Shown here: piece by piece, positions 25,377 through 36,838 of the stretch
How the letters are laid out: the number at the start of each line of letters is the position of its first letter
How positions within the stretch are numbered: position 1 is the first letter of the stretch
Source: Enoplolaimus lenunculus
Lineage: Eukaryota > Nematoda > Enoplea > Enoplida > Thoracostomopsidae
Assembly: GCA_030248215.1 (NCBI GenBank)
Contig: JASANG010003133.1
Span: 1 to 64,000, forward strand
Direction of reading: 5' to 3'
Length of the DNA: 64,000 bases
Made by a program: the position numbers and the translations under genes
Notes under the pieces: model-generated
Databases searched by the model: none
What the model saw: the letters and a program-made list of their open reading frames with translations, nothing else
Told to the model about the DNA's origin: nothing

Positions 25377-25728
25377 CTTATGATGAAATAGCGAAAATTC
25401 GTTTAAGCCCTTTCCTGTTTCAGCTCCGATAAAACTTAGTTACTGTTGAAACCCTGAATGCAGATAATTTAACTAAAGTTATTCACAAGATATCCGCCTT
25501 CAATCCGAGTCCCAGAAAACTTCTTTCAACATGCAATTGGTTAGTTGCGACACCGGTAAACTTACGAAGAGTTTCTGACTCGTATCTGTTACGACCCATG
25601 TGACCATTACCGCAGCTATATTATAACAAATTATATAGATATTTAAAATTTTGTATATACATATATGCGGCAACAATAAGATTATTGAGCGCCAAAATGG
25701 CAACAACCGCGAAACATGTGGTTTTTTC

Positions 25729-26240
25729 CTTCTTGACATCCTCCTAAGGATATGGCCACGCCAGAAATCGAACCTCAAACCTCTCGCTCGCGAGTCAAGC
25801 GCGCTACCCATTAAACCACGAAACCAATACTATATTTTTCTCTTGTGCTATAAGCGCACGTGTACGCATGTGTCTTAACATTATACTATGCACATACGCA
25901 ACTACACCACATTTACCAACACTCCGCCTTCTTTAGGTGGTCGTCCCGGACCGCGAATTCAAGCTTTTCCAAATCCATGGGCCTGCAGTTTACAGAGCCG
26001 ATCTTAATGGGACCTACATGTCAGAACTGTACGGTCGGGACGACCCCTTTCCCCGAAGTACTGCGAATACACGTGGCTGTTCTCCTTTATATCACCAAAA
26101 GTAATGGTCACGCCGGGAATCGAACCTCGAAGCTCTCGCTCACGAGTTTAGCGTTATACCCATTACATCACCAGTGATGGACGGTCTCGGTCTCGGTCTC
26201 GGTCTCGACAAGTGTCAGGATTTTGCTGGTCTCGGCATCG
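25729..26240 (-). repeat. two tRNA-like sequences and a TCTCGG microsatellite
   Basis: On the minus strand, 25830-25755 and 26172-26105 each show a polymerase III A-box-like tract (ggtttaatgggtagcgcg; gatgtaatgggtataacg) and a B box (aggttcgatt) at tRNA spacing, but the anticodon arms pair poorly, so they look like tRNA-derived repeats rather than working tRNA genes. Right after the second, 26184-26208 is a (tcggtc)n microsatellite. No coding signal is seen between 25377 and 26690. Confidence 0.6.
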
Positions 26241-26691
26241 TTTTTCTGAGTCTCGGTGGTTTGCAAACCGAGACCAAAGAGGTAACACCGATAACAAATT
26301 GCTGTTAGTTGAGTTAGTTGAGTTAAAGATAGGACGTAGCAATGTTTTGATCGTATTTTGGACCAAATGCATATACGCGAACCACTTATAATTGAGTACT
26401 TGACTCATATTTATTTATGTTCACGCTATGATTGTTTCAATAGAAGGTTCCAGCTCCGCCACAGTGATTATTTTATCACATGACATGAACGGCTTAGGGA
26501 TAGGATTACACTTCAGCAGCATAGGCATTTACGTGCGTAAGTAAACAAGTAAATAAAATTGCACAGCACAAGCAAAGTGAATGCGCTTTTTACAGAGTTG
26601 ATAACTAAGTAATGTTTTTATTAATATTGGCACAGACGGTCGCATATAATCCGCTTATGTTCAAACTGCTTAATTGAAAAAACTTTTTGTC

Positions 26692-28034
26692 TAACAGAAC
26701 TCCACGGATGAAATACAACAGAGTTTTTCAAATTTTTCTAAGGTTACCTCGGGAGTTCCTCAGGGATCTGCATTGGGATAAGGGATGTGCCGATTAATCG
26801 GCATCGGCAATAGTCGGCACTTTTCGAGAGTATCGGCATCGGCATCAGCACTTCAAAAAATTGCCGACACTTTTTGCACATAACAGTCAGTATGAGCGCT
26901 GTCAATTTCACTTCTGGAAGCATATCAGTGTGTCTGGTCAGGAAAAAAGTTATCCCTCTTGCGTTCGTGTTGAAAAAATTAACTAAAATTAGCCGTTCTT
27001 ATATTTAAAATTATAATAGTTTATGATGGATAGGGTTTAAATCTTCACATACTAATGTAATGTAGTGTCCTTTTTGTTCATTAAGCATGTTGTACTAAAA
27101 TTGGAATTGAAATCGGCATCGGTTCGGCATCGACAAAATATCAAAACAAGATTCGGCATAGGTATCGACAAAAATTTTTGTACCGTCACAACCCTAATTG
27201 AAACCATTTTTATTTTTGGTTTATATCAATAATATTACGCAAGTGTTGCCACTAGTAGAAGCTAAAATCTATGCGTACGATTTAAAAAATTTCCATCAGT
27301 ATTTTGAAATCTGACCCTTTTGGTTGCAGACAACGTTTACAGGACTCTTAGAATTCGATTCAAATGTATGCCGATCGATGGCAGTTACGAATTTCGTTAG
27401 GAAAATTCAATGTTATGCATTTTGGATCGCGTAATATTAGCTTCGAATATCGTATCGAAAAAGCGACATGGGAAAGTGTAAGCTCATTTAAGTATTTGGG
27501 GGTTATTTTTCATTCTTCGCTTAGGTTTTCGGCTCATTGTGATATGATAGTGTCTGAGGCGTATAGAATAATAAACTTGATGTTTAAATGTTTCAAAGCT
27601 TCAAGTATTTCGGAATATATATTAAAGCCTACACTAGTTTTGCATTAAACGTTTTGGAATATTGTTCATGTGTGTATAAAATCTAGATCACGTGGACACA
27701 GTTTTCGCCTGCAAAGGCCTGTCTCACGTACCTCGTTGGCTCAGGTCTTTTTTCTCCAGTTGTTCCATGGTGGAACTCACTCCCAGAATATGTAAATGGT
27801 TTCCCAGTTGTTAGAGCCTGTTCGTATAAGCAATTTGCTACGCGTTTACCACAAGGACTCAATAAATTCATGAAGTACTACCAAAATATGTAACATATCT
27901 CACTGTTTTCAGTTTGGTAAGCTGTGTTAGTTTTGAATATAAGTGAGGTCTTACCCCTCCTTTTCAACATTCATTTTTTCACTTTCATATATTATGCATT
28001 TTGTGAATAAACTTTGACTTGACTTGACTTGACA
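26692..28034 (+). mobile_element. 5'-truncated non-LTR retrotransposon (LINE, CR1/Jockey-like)
   Basis: Reverse-transcriptase motifs are visible on the plus strand: FSKVTSGVPQGSALG at about 26734-26778, then, after an inserted element, PFLFLVYINNITQV at about 27205 and the active-site region IYAYDLKNF, in which the usual YADD has become YAYD. A frame at 27364-27648 holds the downstream conserved segment FKYLGVIFHSSLRFSAH, and the typical C-terminal WNSLPEYV region follows at about 27772. The 3' end closes with repeated ttgac units at 28013-28034. Frames are broken in several places and the 5' half is absent, so it is dead. Confidence 0.85.
26781..27197. mobile_element. hAT-type miniature element nested in the LINE
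   Basis: It starts agggatgtgccgattaatcg and ends acaaccctaa; inner sequence is rich in atcggcatcggc. It separates RT motifs that are adjacent in intact LINEs. The flanking 8-mers ttgggata and ttgaaacc both resemble the expected uninterrupted coding sequence, so this is a duplicated target. A relative begins at 42097. Confidence 0.8.
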
Positions 28035-28769
28035 TATAGTAAGTCCCGGTTCCTACCTAGACTGACGACAGGCTCCGCGTCCGATTGTCGGGTATTGCCA
28101 GATGAAATACCCGAATACATACACACATAAAAAAGTCAACAATACACATTGCATAATAGCTACGCAATACACAGCGCAGTATTCTAGTAAACTGTCGGAT
28201 TTTCAAGCAAACGGCCAAGTTCGAGATCTGTGATATGAGTCAAAAAAGCGCTCTTTACCAACGGCACGACCGATTTTAAAAATTTACTAAAGAACGCATC
28301 ATACAGAGAACACAACGCACGATTACGGTTATGTTTATTCCACGGTATGGTGTTTTAATTAAGCTGGCCCTAACTGTGCTGAGTTTTACTGTTGTGATGG
28401 TTGCAATAAACAGCGCAACTGTGCGTTATGAGCGGAAATAAATATGGCACCGGTTGACCTATCATCCGCACTGTTTAGATACCATAAAACCCGGCCCCCC
28501 AACACACCAAGCCCACAACTAAACCAAAAGCAGAGACCACATTCTGTTAACTAAAGCCCAAATCCAAATTAAGTAGTACTTACAGCTTCCTATAACCGTT
28601 AAGCGAAAGTCAGATTTTCTTACAAAACATAAAACCACTCAATACTGACAATCTTAAACCCCCAAAATCCGCAAATATTCCATGCACTCTCTATCCTAGA
28701 CTTAGCTAACAAACCAACAATTTCTTCAATTTGCATAAATCTCTATTCTATAATTTCTATAGAAATCAC
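28035..28769. other. spacer without recognised features
   Basis: AT-rich spacer with short low-complexity patches (an aacccggccccccaacac tract near 28488). I see no gene, tRNA or inverted repeat that I can support. Confidence 0.4.
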
Positions 28770-28915
28770 GGCCCAGAAAAGATCAGGGTCTGAACGTTTT
28801 TCTGTGGAACTGCAATAGAGAACCTTAAGCTTTAGACTAACTTGCTTGCTTGGCTTAGGCTTAGGCTTAGGAATATGCTTATAATGCTGTTCCGCCCTTG
28901 TTCTTTACATTGGCC
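28770..28915. mobile_element. hAT-type TTAGGC miniature element, family A
   Basis: Ends ggcccagaaaagatcaggg and ttctttacattggcc are inverted repeats (consensus end ggccaatgtaaagaacaggg). Inside is ggcttaggcttaggcttagg, an interstitial array of the nematode telomere hexamer. Flanking 8-mers are gaaatcac and aaaatcac. Confidence 0.88.
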
Positions 28916-28974
28916 AAAATCACAAACAACGCATATAATAGCTAGCACATGTAGTTGAAGCAGTGCCACGATAG

Positions 28975-29046
28975 GTCAGTAGGCAAGAGCGTTGACCCGG
29001 TTAGCCAAAGCTCGCTGGTTCAAATCCATCAGTGGTAAACAGTTTC
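28975..29046 (+). repeat. degenerate tRNA-like sequence
   Basis: A-box-like taggtcagtagg and B box ggttcaaatcc occur at tRNA spacing, with partly pairing ends (gccacgat / atcagtgg). The anticodon loop lacks the universal U33 and the D stem pairs poorly, so I call a tRNA-derived pseudogene or SINE head and not a gene. Confidence 0.5.
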
Positions 29047-29559
29047 AACTACGTTGTACTAACATAACACTTACGTACCTTGCCCATAATACCGCACAAC
29101 CTTACACCGATTACTTGTGTGCAGGCTGAAGTATAAACGTAGAACTGCTTTAGACTGCTTCGGTCGCACCTTAACAAATTCGGAACAAAGCAGTATCGTA
29201 TGGAACAACGGAACCCTTCCCTAACGTTTTGCTGCCAATGCGGTGGCGTTCGAGCCCGCAATCTAAATAATTAGTTTCGTCTTTGCGCAAATTAGATATA
29301 ACTAGCTATGACATTAAAAGTTCAAGCAATTATTACTTATTTCACATGATAGAATGCCCTCACAGAAGAATTTTAGCCCCCCCCCTCAAGGTGAGCTGGC
29401 CACAAACCTGTGAAGATTTAAATCAAAAGTCGACTCAATAGTTAGAGGAGGACTGAGAAGTTGTCTCTAAAACTCAGTCATACTATTATAGGCCCATGTT
29501 CTGAGGACCGTCCCGCTGTTCCGGGACAACGGCAAGCAGAAGTGCAGCGGACAGTGGGG

Positions 29560-29875
29560 CAACCGGAACTGTGGGACAGCTGCGACAGCGGGGACAGCTG
29601 GAACAACGGAGACAACTGGGACAACGGGACAGCCAGGACAGCGGGACAGCTGGGACAACGGTACACCTGCGACAACGGGACAGCCGAAATAGCTAGGACT
29701 GCTGGGATAACGGGGACAGCTGGGACAACGGGGACAGCTGGGACAGTCGGGACAGCTGGGACAGGTATGGGACAGCAAGGACAGCGGAGACAAGACAGTG
29801 GTCAGAGCGGGGACAGCTGCGACAGCGGGGACAGCTGGAACAACGGAGACAACTTGGGCAACGGGACATCTGGAC
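29560..29875. repeat. minisatellite, GGGACAGCT / GGGACAACG units
   Basis: Nine- and 18-base units such as gggacagctgggacaacg repeat for about 310 bp. As the unit is a multiple of three, long frames open on both strands (plus strand 29461-30048 and three minus-strand frames); these are artefacts of the repeat. Two sub-blocks (29570-29625 and 29810-29865) are nearly identical, suggesting a higher-order duplication. Confidence 0.9.
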
Positions 29876-30312
29876 TAGGATCGGCACACTATGCGCTCAA
29901 TTCCGCTATATCCACTTTAAACCGGTTCGCCGTAGGCTCACATGGAGCTACCGGGACTATTATTCAATTAAACTTTGATCTGTCTAACTCTCCCAAAAGC
30001 CTCAATGCCAATCAATCAAGCCGTAAATCTCCTAAACACACAAATTAAGTTTCAACCAAAATGCCAAAATACATGCCGCAATTCATAGGCTCAAAATTTC
30101 AGAATGATTATGGAGGCTGGGCAAAGCAGCCCCCATGTTTACTTTATATTTGCATATTTATGTGTGGCTTTCCGCAGGGTACTTATAACTATAATTTGAC
30201 ATAGCGGCTGAGCCGCAACGCACAAGGTGGAGCCAGGGACTTCCTTATTGGCGTGGTTTTGGCTTCGTTTTAATTTTAATGTTTTAGTTTTAGTTTGAAA
30301 TATATTTAAGAG

Positions 30313-30533
30313 TGCACTGTAATAAATAGTGAGTCAAATTGATCTCTCCGAAATAGGTTTTTCCTGACTACACAAACTGAGTCAAATTCGACTCCATCAG
30401 AATCAAATTCGACTCACTGAGCGATTCAGTGAATCGAATTTGACTCTGGAGGAGTCGAATTTTGACTCAGTTTGTGTTGTCAGGAAAAGTTTATTTCAGA
30501 GAGTCAATTTGACTCGCCACTTTTTGCAGGGTG
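30313..30533. mobile_element. fold-back miniature element
   Basis: Near-full-length palindrome: gagtcaaattgatctct and cacaaactgagtcaaattcg on the left are mirrored by agagtcaatttgactc and the matching arm on the right, with the centre near 30420. Outer ends cactgtaataaatagtg and cactttttgcagggtg are weak inverted repeats. No coding part. Confidence 0.85.
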
Positions 30534-30554
30534 GCGCAACCACCTACATATATA

Positions 30555-30690
30555 CTCTAATTAGGGTTTAGGGAATCTATCCGCTCACGGACTCTTATCA
30601 GTGTGACACGGACTCTTACTGATTGGGACTCAAAATGGGGACACTCTTCTCATTACCCCCTTTTATTCGGGTCACTGCAGTAATTATAAA
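30555..30690. mobile_element. fragment of the CCCGAATAA element family
   Basis: The tract from tctaattagggtttaggg to ttttattcgggtcactgcag recurs at about 46365-46462 and 54615-54735, and in part at 35700-35760. The more complete copy at 46052-46462 shows that these are right-hand ends of one non-autonomous element family. Confidence 0.7.
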
Positions 30691-31371
30691 CTCCAGCTTA
30701 AAATGTACATTTCCGGCATGTGATGATGAGCTATTTCCAATGTCATGCTTGTTTCTTTGATCGATAGAGATACTAAACTAGTCCGTGTTTAATTCCTATT
30801 TCTATTTTATCTAGCAATAAACTATTAATGACAAGTCAAACATATATACACTATCCGCGTTAATATATACTCATTATTTATTTTTCATGTGAAACGTTTG
30901 CGAGTATAATAATGTCGTAGACAAAGAATTTTGCTCTTGACGGCTATTTTTCACATAAACATCGGTGGCCAGTGTTCTGCGGAACACGAAAATACCGTTT
31001 CGTGTCAGCTTGCAGTTACGCTTACAAATTAAATTTCATTTTCACTCGACGAAGTATTCATTAGTTTTCATAAACTCTGTAATTTTTACTCGTGTTTTTC
31101 AATTTGTATGTACATAGCGGTCGCACTACCAGTTGTTTAATATATAAAGCACTGAGCAGCATGGTATGTGGTTTGTGTTCTATGCCGTCATCAAGCTTGT
31201 GATATTCATTTTTTCAGGTAAGTCTTTTATGGGAAGCGGACGTTTTTAGAGTACCTTTCTTTAAACTATGAAATATCAATAAAGACATAATAAACATGAC
31301 CAGTTATGACGACGTATTTTGGCTCGGCGTCGTGTTGTTGATTTTAACAAAGCCACGATATTAACGAGGAA

Positions 31372-31560
31372 GGCCCATGTTACTTTATGGGGCGCCCAGG
31401 TTTTAGGTGGGTCTATAAATGTGTAGGATTAGATTCTATATTACATTTTTGCCTAGGTTTAGACTTAGGCTTAGGCTTAGGAATACGTTTTTGCAACGCT
31501 TAGGCTTAGGCTTAGGAATACGCTTATTCTACTGTTACGCCCCTTAAATTAACATTGGCC
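31372..31560. mobile_element. hAT-type TTAGGC miniature element, family B
   Basis: Ends ggcccatgttactttatggg and taaattaacattggcc; two TTAGGC arrays inside (near 31455 and 31500). Flanked by the perfect 8-bp duplication acgaggaa (31364-31371 and 31561-31568). Confidence 0.93.
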
Positions 31561-31682
31561 ACGAGGAACATGGGAGAAATATTTGCATTGTGAACGGCCA
31601 CAACACTTTGGGTCAATGAAAAACTTTATCATTCAAAACTGTATTTCCATTTTTGATGTCAATTTTTTAACTTAAGCGATGC

Positions 31683-31843
31683 GGCCAATGTAAGGAACAG
31701 GAGCGCAACAGTATTATAAGCATATTCCTAAGGCTAAAGCCTAAGCCTAAGCCTAAGCCAAGCAAAAAAATTCGTGCAAACCTTAAGCTTAGTCTATTGC
31801 AGTCCCACAGAAAAACGTTCCGCCCCTGATCTTTACATGGGCC
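31683..31843. mobile_element. hAT-type TTAGGC miniature element, family A
   Basis: Starts ggccaatgtaaggaacagg, ends ccctgatctttacatgggcc, with cctaagcctaagcctaagcc inside. Flanking 8-mers are agcgatgc and agtgatgc. It ends 58 bp before the start codon of the cysteine-rich gene, so it may form part of that gene's promoter or 5' leader (inference). Confidence 0.9.
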
Positions 31844-31901
31844 AGTGATGCGATCTGTTGCAAAACGTACGACGTAAACCTTCGCCTGCTATAAGTATCC
31901 A

Positions 31902-34900
31902 ATGAAAATATTTTCTTATTTTCGTCGATTGCTTATAGTTTTCGTTTGTTCATTTTTAGGCCAAATTGCCGCACAAAACTTTTTCGGTTGTGGTGGATGC
32001 TGTGGTTTCGTTGCAGGCGCCGCCGGATTTGCGTGTTGCAATGTTCAGGGCGCATTGTATGCGTCGTGTTTCGACAACAATGACTGTACTGTGCTCAATA
32101 GTCAATGTATTCTTGGCTGCTGTCAGTGTCCGTATCCATTCTTTCGGCAAAATGCTTGCCAGCAATGTGAAGAAAGTCAGTCTAAAAAAATTAGTAGCTA
32201 TTTTGACAAAAATATCAATTTCAGGTATGTGGTATTTTTATGCTCCGAATAGTGATACCTGGTGATTGGTTAAAACCTTCTATTAGCAAGGTCGAACTGT
32301 CCTATACGCTAAATATGCTACAGCATAGAAGCCCGGACTCAAAACGAAAATAAGGGACCATAATTCTGGAATGGCATGAATCTATGACCAATACCCCTCC
32401 GTGGTCTCCCCGCCCTACCAGTTTCAACGTAACCGCCGCCGTCTTGAAATGCGTCTGGCTTCTCACACATAACACATTGTGTAACATTATACACAAACTG
32501 GCTACGTTCTCTCGCAATCATCTTTAGGTTAATAATCTTCCTAAACATGCGCAACAGTTTACTCCAAGAGCGGAGTTTTTGTAAATTTCAGCAATAACAC
32601 GTCGCAGAGAATTTTCAAACCACAGCGCAATTTTTAAAATTAAATGCTGTCCTCCAACGCCGAATGCTTTTTATGCCGGGCCCATTTAAATTGTGGAGTT
32701 CAGGAGACGCTAGCGATGCTGCATGTGAATTTTTTGCAGTTCCACGTGTGCTCGGCGCGCCATGTGCAACAGTCGCCCAGTGCGCTCAAGATATTTTTCG
32801 TTCGATTTGCGCCAACGGCGTCTGTCAGTGTGCTAGTCCGTATAAAACTGCGTGCGTTAACGGCATTTGCCAATGCGGTAAGTTTTAGAGTACAGATTAC
32901 AATTTAAAAACTATGCAGAGCAGCGTAAAATGTGCTTTTTTAAGGTATGGGCCAATGTAAAGAACAGGGGCGGAAGAAATTATAAGCATATTCCTAAGCC
33001 TAAGCCTGAGCGTAAGCGTAGGAATGAGCATATTTCTAAGCATAAGCCTAAGCCTAAGTCTAAGCCTAAGCCTATATCTAATCCAAGCAAAAAAATTAGT
33101 CCAAAGCTTAACTTTACTATATTCCAGTGAACAACGTTCCGCCCCTAATCTTTACATCTTTACATAGGCCAAGGCGTTTGACACGAAGCTCTGGATTATG
33201 ACTAGCGTTCGTGTGGGAGAGAGAATCCTGGTTCAGTTATGAAAACACAGTAACTAGAATTGTAAATATAAAGGAAACCACGCTATGGCTTCGCTCTAAA
33301 ATTTGCGTTAAGATATGGTTTAAGTGCGTGTTAATTTTTAATATTGTCAAGTGCTAACCCTACCTTATGGTACTTTTCGTGGCCAGCCGTGAATTTTTAT
33401 TGCAAACGCAGCATTATATTAAAAACTTGAGTTCGTTGTTTAGCGACAGCTAAATATGAAATAATAGAATTTCCAGTGTTTCTATAACAAAAACCGAAAC
33501 TGTTACTTTTTACGGCTGTAGCTCCTTTAAGGTCTTATAAAGGGCCCCCTTGGGACCCAGAAAAATTTTTTGTCAAAAAGTTAGATAAGTTATATACCAT
33601 TTGACGCAGCGTGCAAAGCTGAGTCGAATGGTGTTAGATTTTCCACAATCAGACGTCCGGCTAACGAGTTATGGTCACATATATATCCGATTTGGTACGA
33701 TTCCAACGTTTTGGGTCAGACATAATACAACCGGAGGTCTGCCCTCGGCTCCGGCTTCGGCAGAAAATTTCGTAAAAAAAAGCGTTAAAGGAACGATTTA
33801 ACAACACATGACCGATATCTGCTAAAATTAACAAATTAAACATCATTTTAACGAAATATAATGTATACCTAATTTCGCAACACCTCCGGTTCCGACTCCG
33901 CCGCGTTTTGTTGACTTCCGATTCGGCTACGGTTCTAGTAATTTTCAACTCCGGTTGCACTCTGTTTTAGAACGACGCCAAATCAGTTATTCAACCATAA
34001 CTCGTTAGCCAGCTGCGCCGAATGGTCTACAAGTTATGTCACTTTTGGCCAAAAAATATTTGCGTCCCAGGGTAGGGTCCCTTTAAACCATTAAAATCGA
34101 ATGTTACAAAAAAGTCGAATTTGGCCGTGGAATGATATGAGGAGGCCGTGAGAAGCCCGAATATACAAAAATTTTCAAGATGCAACCATTTTTGGGCAAA
34201 CGCCGGCTGGGAGGCAAATAACCGAACAGTCCCAAAAAACGGGACGGCACTAAAAATAACAAGGATCATGCAAACGGACACTGATTTTTACCCGAAACAG
34301 ATAGTTACAAGGATGCAACCAGAAATGGTAAATATCAAAGCCGGAGATCAACAAATGTTGATCGAGCTGGAATCGATGCTAAATTTAGCTAGCTAAAATT
34401 TTTGATTTGATAATCATTAATATCTGCAGTGGTACTGTCAAAAATGTTCATTTTAGGATAATTTTTAAACAAATCCTGGCAACTAGGACGTCGGCAAAAT
34501 ATGACGGAGGTGGAAATAAAACAAAATCAGGCAGTTACAATTATATATTTCGTAATCCAAGTCGTAATTCAGCCCAATTCCGAATTGGGCTACTTAGTCG
34601 AAAGCGGAATTACGACTTTGGCTACGTGATTTATCACCAATTTTGAACGTAAAAATAACAAAATTTCCGTTAATTCTATAACGGAAACGTAAACCGATTT
34701 TTATCGGAAGCGAATATCCGATTACATCCTGCCAACAGGCTCACTAAAACCACAGAATTTTTGTAAAAAAAACAAACTATTTCACTACCGACATTGCCAT
34801 AAACTGTGGCAGAAATTGTAAGTAATAGAGCCGGAGGTTGATTTTCTGCGGAGCCAGAGGCAGATGTCTGTTATACACTCATACCGTGGTGGGCCAATGT

Positions 34901-35232
34901 TACTTTGAGTGGCGTAACAGTAGATTAAGCGTGTTCCTAAACCTAAGCCTATGCCTAAGCGTTGCAAAAATGTGTTCCTAAGTCGAAGCCTAAGCGTAAG
35001 CAAAAAAATGTAATCTAGAATCTAAACCTACTCTTGTATAGACCCACCAGAAACCTTGACGCCCCTTAAAGTATCATGGGCCCCGTGGTGTCTTCAGTGC
35101 CTCGATGTTTGGGAGATCAATGTGCCGCAGACACAGACTGTAACATTAACGTTGCAAATTCAAACTGTGCTGCTGGAACTTGTCAATGTGCTGCTGGGTT
35201 TTCACCTAACGTATGTGGTCAGTGTGTCCCAT
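31902..35232 (+). CDS. secreted cysteine-rich protein with EB-like modules (three exons seen)
   Basis: Exon 1 (31902-32175) starts at an ATG with a signal-peptide pattern (MKIFSYFRRLLIVFVCSFLG, then QIAAQ) and runs into a Cys-dense stretch including CGGCCGF and CCQCPY. Exon 2 (32740-32877) encodes IPRVLGAPCATVAQC and CQCASPYKTAC; exon 3 (35098-35232) encodes VPRCLGDQCAADTDC and CQCAAGFSP. Exons 2 and 3 are one module each, start and end in phase 1, and repeat the pattern Pro-Arg, Leu-Gly, Cys, about 6 residues, Cys, so they could be shuffled or duplicated without frame change. The modules resemble the EB cysteine-rich repeat common in nematodes. More exons are likely downstream; a short in-phase terminal exon at 35944-35960 is possible. 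Function unknown, presumably extracellular. Confidence 0.75.
32950..33170. mobile_element. hAT-type TTAGGC miniature element, family A, in an intron
   Basis: Ends ggccaatgtaaagaacaggg and ctttacataggcc, with a long CCTAAG-type array from 32993 to 33080 that has begun to diverge. It lies between exons 2 and 3 of the cysteine-rich gene. Target duplication is unclear. Confidence 0.8.
33536..34086. mobile_element. fold-back element with a nested CCGGAG-type element
   Basis: Outer arms: taacgagttatgg near 33664-33676 is mirrored by ccataactcgttag near 33996-34009, and pairing continues outwards to ccttgggacccag / cgtcccagggtagggtcc. Within the loop, about 33724-33964 is a separate element with ends tacaaccggaggtctg and caactccggttgcactctg. 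All lies in an intron of the cysteine-rich gene. Confidence 0.65.
34892..35082. mobile_element. hAT-type TTAGGC miniature element, family B, abutting an exon
   Basis: Starts ggccaatgttactttgagtg, ends agtatcatgggcc, with decayed CCTAAG arrays. Flanked by the perfect 8-bp duplication ccgtggtg (34884-34891 and 35083-35090). The coding exon starts at 35098, so the element stops 15 bp upstream of it and only tcttcag separates the duplicated target from the exon. Confidence 0.93.
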
Positions 35233-36344
35233 GTAAGTAGTTATATACATTGATTCATATCCTTCCCAAATGAAGTATATGCTATTCTTAGGCTTAGGCT
35301 AAATAATTGGCAAGCAGTTGTATTTAACATGGGCCGAGCCTATCTACTATGACTATAACTGGCCGAAAAATGATGTTTGCAATGCTGAAGAATTCGTCGT
35401 GTACAGTAAAATTTTACAAGTACAAGCACAGTACCGTCTCTTGTACACATTTATCATTTGAGAGCGGTGGGTTTTAAGCTAATGTCATATGACATTCGAG
35501 TTTTGTCTGTTGACCCGATACAAGAGCCCGAATCTTAACGTTGACGTCGAATCAATATGTTACATACCGTGTCCCGCCTGTCCCGGTTATAACTTGAACC
35601 CCGCATTAGGCTTAGGAATATCGTTATAGTACTCACTGTTCCACCCCTGTTCTTTACATTGGCCAAAGTTTCGAACTCAACTTTACTTGCTCCTGGAGTC
35701 ATTTACATGCTACAATATTTGGACTCAAAATGGGAACCCTCTTATTCGGGGCACTACAGTATGTCATCTTACAAACTAAAAAACACCTAAACGTTTGTAA
35801 GGCAACCATTTGAGTATCCTTCACGAAGGCGCATAAACATCATTAAACAGAAACAACAAAACCGTTTATTTTTTGACGAATTAGTAAACAAAATGAAAAC
35901 GCTACTTATTCATCATCAAATAAAGTATTATGTTTCGTTTTAGCCATTCCGCTTGGTTAAAGAAGACAGAAAACTGTCAACCGAACTTTGAAATTTATAC
36001 GTGTGTGTATATATTTACGGTTTTAATGTATGTTTTTACTCACAAACTGCACTGTAAGGTTCAGCGCGGAAGACAAATTTATATATTTTTTCTTTTCTTC
36101 AATGTTGTATTTTAATGATTTTTCGGCAAATCAATTTTTTCCACTATACGAGTCATGATTCGTATACAATTCAAGGTCTTATACAAACATCTGAGTACAA
36201 GCGGTGCGGCGCCATCGCTATCCAAGAAATAACTGAACAGCTAGAAATCAGTTAACGATTTTACATATTTACACTATGAGTTGCAAACTGTAACCATCGC
36301 TATTGTAGAAGATTGATACAGGTAAATAATTTACGTAACATGCA
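35233..36344. other. spacer with element fragments
   Basis: Contains a partial TTAGGC family A end at about 35600-35667 (ctgttctttacattggcc) and a partial CCCGAATAA-family tract at 35720-35762. No gene supported apart from the speculative terminal exon at 35944-35960. Confidence 0.4.
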
Positions 36345-36838
36345 AGGTGCAACTGGAATTCCGGTGCCGGCAATTTTTCAACTTCCCGTGCCGGTAAATT
36401 TCTTACCAAAACTAAAAATCGCGGTATAGCAGGGTGCAACCGGAATTACAATTTACCGGAACCGGAATTTGAAAAAATTACCGGAAACGGAACCGGAAAA
36501 TTAAAAATATATGCCACCGAAAAATTAATTCTTCTTTTTTGCAATATTATTGGTGAAATAACCCTAGTTGGAGATAGGTATCCACTTTATCTGCTATATT
36601 TTAGATTTTCGTAATCTACGAAAGCGAAATCCACCTTCGATGGCTTATTTTTGGCGATTGGAAAGGTTTGCATAATATCCTAATGAAATCTGTTTAATTT
36701 TTAATGTCATTGTTTAGTAAAATATCTTAATTTCCACCGACCAAATTGTAATACCGAAATTTTTAATTCCGGTAAAAAATTACCGGAACCGGAAGGTGAA
36801 AAAATACCGACTGAAACCACATTTCCGGTTGCACCCTG
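36345..36838. mobile_element. hAT-type CCGGAA element (36430-36838) next to an older relative
   Basis: The intact copy starts cagggtgcaaccggaatt and ends tttccggttgcaccctg; it is 409 bp, the same length as the copy at 23348. Immediately left, 36345-36425 is a fragment of a related element (aaggtgcaactggaattccg). Flanking 8-mers of the intact copy match only partly. Confidence 0.8.

Noticed and set aside
28975-29046. Functional tRNA gene
   Set aside because: A and B boxes are present, but the anticodon loop lacks U33 and D and acceptor stems pair poorly.
29461-30048. 195-codon plus-strand open frame
   Set aside because: It lies mostly over the GGGACAGCT minisatellite, whose 9-bp unit keeps frames open on both strands; no splice or start context.
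31440-31520. Chromosome end (telomere)
   Set aside because: TTAGGC blocks are only a few units long and lie inside transposons with target duplications, so they are interstitial.
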